Origin: Myxococcales bacterium
Lineage (GTDB): Bacteria > Myxococcota_A > Polyangia > Haliangiales > Haliangiaceae
Reading direction: 5' to 3'
Assembly (NCBI GenBank): GCA_016717005.1
Contig: JADJUF010000012.1
Location: 62,001-126,000, forward strand
DNA length: 64,000 nucleotides
This document shows, piece by piece, positions 61,766 through 64,000 of the stretch. Both the position numbers and the translations under genes were made by a program. The notes below the pieces were generated by a model, which made no database searches, had not been told where the DNA came from, and saw only the letters and a list, made by a program, of their open reading frames with translations. The number at the start of each line of letters is the position of its first letter. Positions within the stretch are counted from its first letter, which is position 1.

Positions 61766-63076
61766 ATGACGACCACGATGACCCACGACCTCCAGCCCCC
61801 GACGGCGACGGCGACGGCGGCGACGACGACGGCGACGACGACGACGGCCGCGCCGCGCGCGTACGAGACCATGAACGTCCCCGGTGGCGTGCCGGTCAAG
61901 TCGTGGACCCGGGGCGTCCCGTTCGAGGCCGAGGCCAAGGCCCAGCTGACGCGGGTCGCGAGCCTGCCGTTCATCCACAAGTGGGTGGCGGTGATGCCCG
62001 ACGTGCACTCGGGCAAGGGCGCCACGATCGGCAGCGTGATCGCGACCAAGGGCGCGATCATCCCGGCCGCGGTCGGCGTCGACATCGGCTGCGGCATGAT
62101 CGCGGTGCGCACGTCGCTGACGGCGTCGGACCTGCCCGACGATCTGGCGCCGATGCGGTCGGCGATCGAGGCGGCGGTGCCGCACGGCCGCACGGCCAAC
62201 GGCGGCCCCGGCGATCGCGGCGCGTGGCACGACCTGCCGACGGCGCAGGCCGAGGCGTGGGCGGCGCTGGCCCCGGGCTTCGCGGCCATCGTCGAGAAGC
62301 ACGCCAAGATCGGCCGCGGCGTGGCCCCGCAGCACCTCGGCACGCTCGGCACCGGCAACCACTTCATCGAGATCTGCCTCGACGAGCTCGATCAGGTCTG
62401 GGTGATGCTGCACTCCGGCTCGCGCGGCGTCGGCAACCGCGTCGGCAGCTACTTCATCGAGCTCGCGAAGCGCGACATGCGCCAGTGGTTCGTGAACCTG
62501 CCCGACGATGATCTCGCGTACCTGCCCGAGGGCACCGAGCACTTCGTGGACTACGTCCGCGCGGTGTCGTGGGCCCAGGACTACGCGCGGGTGAACCGGA
62601 CGCTGATGCTCGCGGCCGTGCTCGCGGCGGTCCGCGGCCTGGGCGCGCTGCCGGCCTTCACCGTCGACGCCGAGGCGGTCAACTGCCACCACAACTACGT
62701 CGCGACCGAGCGGCACTTCGGCGCCAACGTGCTCGTGACCCGCAAGGGCGCGGTGCGCGCGGGCCTGGGTGAGCTCGGCATCATCCCGGGCTCGATGGGC
62801 GCCAAGAGCTTCATCGTGCGCGGCAAGGGCAACCCCGAGAGCTTCTGCTCGTGCAGCCACGGCGCCGGCCGGGCCATGTCGCGGACCGAGGCGAAGCGGC
62901 GGTTCTCGGTCGCCGATCACGAGCTGGCCACGGCGGGCATCGAGTGCCGCAAGGACGCCGACGTCGTGGACGAGACGCCGGCGGCGTACAAGGCGATCGA
63001 CGCGGTGATGGCGGCGCAGGCCGACCTGGTCGAGGTGGTGGCGACGCTGCGGCAGGTGGTGTGCGTGAAGGGGTAG
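61766..63076 (+). CDS. rtcB: RtcB, RNA 3'-phosphate-5'-OH ligase
   Basis: 436 aa. RtcB joins 2',3'-cyclic or 3'-phosphate to 5'-OH RNA ends with GTP and manganese. Motifs: VAVMPDVHSGKGATIGSVIA, VGVDIGCGMIAVRT (metal Cys), GTLGTGNHFIEICLDE, MLHSGSRGVGN, CHHNY, IIPGSMGAKSF, and the guanylylated His in CSCSHGAGRAMSR. The C-terminus has lost nothing obvious. ATG at 61766 is chosen (AAGGA five bases before); ATG 61760 and a TTG at 61745 are also in frame. The N-terminal ~30 residues are Thr/Ala low complexity. rtcA follows after 512 nt. Confidence 0.94.
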   Translation: MTTTMTHDLQPPTATATAATTTATTTTAAPRAYETMNVPGGVPVKSWTRGVPFEAEAKAQLTRVASLPFIHKWVAVMPDVHSGKGATIGSVIATKGAIIPAAVGVDIGCGMIAVRTSLTASDLPDDLAPMRSAIEAAVPHGRTANGGPGDRGAWHDLPTAQAEAWAALAPGFAAIVEKHAKIGRGVAPQHLGTLGTGNHFIEICLDELDQVWVMLHSGSRGVGNRVGSYFIELAKRDMRQWFVNLPDDDLAYLPEGTEHFVDYVRAVSWAQDYARVNRTLMLAAVLAAVRGLGALPAFTVDAEAVNCHHNYVATERHFGANVLVTRKGAVRAGLGELGIIPGSMGAKSFIVRGKGNPESFCSCSHGAGRAMSRTEAKRRFSVADHELATAGIECRKDADVVDETPAAYKAIDAVMAAQADLVEVVATLRQVVCVKG

Positions 63077-63588
63077 GGGCGAGGGCCGGGGCTGGAGGCG
63101 ACTCCAGGCCCGGCCGGTTCTGTTTTCGATCTCGATGTTCTTCGATCGGGAGCCGGACCCCGATCTGGTTTTCCGGCTCCGGCTCCGGTTCCGGTTCCGG
63201 TTCCCGACCCCGATCCCGGCTCCGGTTCCGGCTCCGGTTCCGGTTCCGGTTCCCGACCCCGGTTCCGGCTGCGGTTCCGGTTCCCGACCCCGATCCCGAC
63301 TCCGATCCCGACTCCGATCCGGATCCCGACTCCGACTCCGATCCCGATCCGGATCCCGACTCCGACTCCGATCCCGACTCCGATCCCGATCCCGACTCCG
63401 ATCCCGATCCCGATCCCGATCCCCGATCCCGATCCGGATCCCGACCCGACTCCGATCCCGATCCCGATCCCGATCCCGATCCCCGATCCCGATCCCGATC
63501 CCGATCCCGATCCCCGATCCCCGATCCCGATCCCGATCCCGATCCCCGATCCCGATCCCCGTTCCCCTACGCTCCAAGGACCAATCCC
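63077..63588. other. rtcB-rtcA intergenic region
   Basis: 512 nt filled mainly by the hexanucleotide repeat. The last 20 nt hold the rtcA ribosome site AAGGA (63576-63580), eight bases before the ATG. No promoter was seen between the two genes, so rtcA would depend on read-through across the repeat. Confidence 0.6.
63168..63566. repeat. hexanucleotide tandem repeat (GATCCC / GGTTCC / GACTCC variants)
   Basis: About 400 bp, essentially uninterrupted, with a 6-base period. The left part is mostly CCGGTTCCGGTT-type units, the middle GACTCCGATCCC, and the right part pure GATCCC with occasional extra C. Every frame codes for simple dipeptide repeats (Arg-Ser, Asp-Pro, Ile-Pro; Gly-Ile and Asp-Arg on the other strand), so it is not a gene. 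Confidence 0.95.
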
Positions 63589-64000
63589 ATGTTGACCATC
63601 GATGGCGCCCACGGTGAGGGCGGCGGCCAGATCATCCGCAGCGCGCTGGCGCTGGCGCTCGCGACCGGCACGCCGTTCGCGATCGAGCGGATCCGCGCGG
63701 GCCGCGCCAAGCCGGGCCTCCTGCGCCAGCACCTGACCTGCGTCGAGGCCGCGCGCGCGATCAGCGGCGCCGAGGTCACGGGCGCGCGGCTGGGCTCGGG
63801 CGCGCTGACGTTCGCGCCGGGGCCGCTGGTCGCGGGCGATCACCGCTTCGACGTCGGCTCGGCCGGCAGCACGCTCTTGGTGGCGCAGGCGATCGTGCCG
63901 GCGCTCCTGGCCGACGGCCGCGCGTGGTCGCTCGAGCTGGGCGGCGGCACCCACAACCCGGCGGCGCCGTCGTTCGACTTCTTCAGCCGCGCGCTGGCGC
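63589..64000 (+). CDS. rtcA: RtcA, RNA 3'-terminal phosphate cyclase (partial, 5' end)
   Basis: The first 137 codons are inside the window. N-terminal LTIDGAHGEGGGQIIRSALA and later IRAGRAKPGLLRQHLTCVEA match RtcA, as do DVGSAGSTLLVAQAIVPALL and LELGGGTHNPAAPSFDFF. The enzyme makes 2',3'-cyclic phosphate ends with ATP. The catalytic His is expected beyond the right edge. Confidence 0.93.
   Translation, partial: MLTIDGAHGEGGGQIIRSALALALATGTPFAIERIRAGRAKPGLLRQHLTCVEAARAISGAEVTGARLGSGALTFAPGPLVAGDHRFDVGSAGSTLLVAQAIVPALLADGRAWSLELGGGTHNPAAPSFDFFSRALA

Noticed and set aside
63135..63617. Open frames of ~160 aa (Arg/Ser/Pro repeats) and long Gly-Ile/Asp-Arg repeats on the minus strand
   Set aside because: They are translations of the hexanucleotide repeat; no start, ribosome site or normal composition.

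Overview
The window is GC-rich, roughly 70% or more, and dense with genes. It reads as a chromosomal segment of a predatory-type myxobacterium (Myxococcota; Kofleriaceae/Haliangium-like is my best guess). The clues are a MYXO-CTERM-tailed protease, many lipoproteins beginning CGGDD, a Ser/Thr kinase fused to AAA and TPR-like regions, an iterative lipid-type polyketide operon and several sigma-54 activators. No rRNA, tRNA, IS element or CRISPR array was seen. The taxon is an inference; no marker gene settles it. | Layout. 1-9078: a partial gene end, then a seven-gene minus-strand operon (glgA first): glycogen synthase, ATP-grasp ligase, S51-like protein without the usual serine, Fes-like esterase, second ATP-grasp ligase, second esterase, and a GCS2 ligase fused to CBS domains. 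9181-12439: an N-formylglutamate amidohydrolase-like enzyme, an alpha/beta hydrolase, a divergent trypsin-like protease and a small Cys-motif protein. 12455-30097: a nine-gene minus-strand operon with almost every junction overlapping: NPD-KS-AT-ACP-KR, KS-AT-DH-PPTase, free ACP, two alpha/beta hydrolases, a GT1 glycosyltransferase, a membrane methyltransferase, an SCP2 lipid-carrier protein and a lipoprotein. This looks like a glycosylated polyketide or secondary-lipid pathway. | 30439-44373: LCM-type methyltransferase, large kinase/AAA/TPR protein (frameshifted), orphan secretin, Lhr helicase and several secreted or membrane proteins. Two genes here, lhr and the one upstream of it, have a degenerate copy of their own 3' end just past the stop. 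44389-47818: a GT4 glycosyltransferase coupled to an RsbV/RsbW-like pair, a divergent polyprenyl-phosphate sugar transferase and a cold-shock protein. 47929-54685: a lipoprotein esterase, a frameshifted M36-like metalloprotease with tandem lamin-tail domains, and an RsbU-like SpoIIE phosphatase that may complete the partner switch. 54750-55140: a non-coding array of about ten degenerate CACGTG-centred palindromes between convergent genes, beside an ArsA/MinD-like ATPase. 56168-59278: small conserved protein, MBL hydrolase, PocR-sigma54 activator and yacG. 59338-64000: lipoprotein, rtcR, a sigma-54 promoter, rtcB, about 400 bp of hexanucleotide repeat, and the start of rtcA. | Three clear frameshifts (near 18636, 34632 and 50635), plus a possible fourth near 59950, break otherwise intact reading frames. 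They may be assembly indels and should be checked before any biology is built on them.
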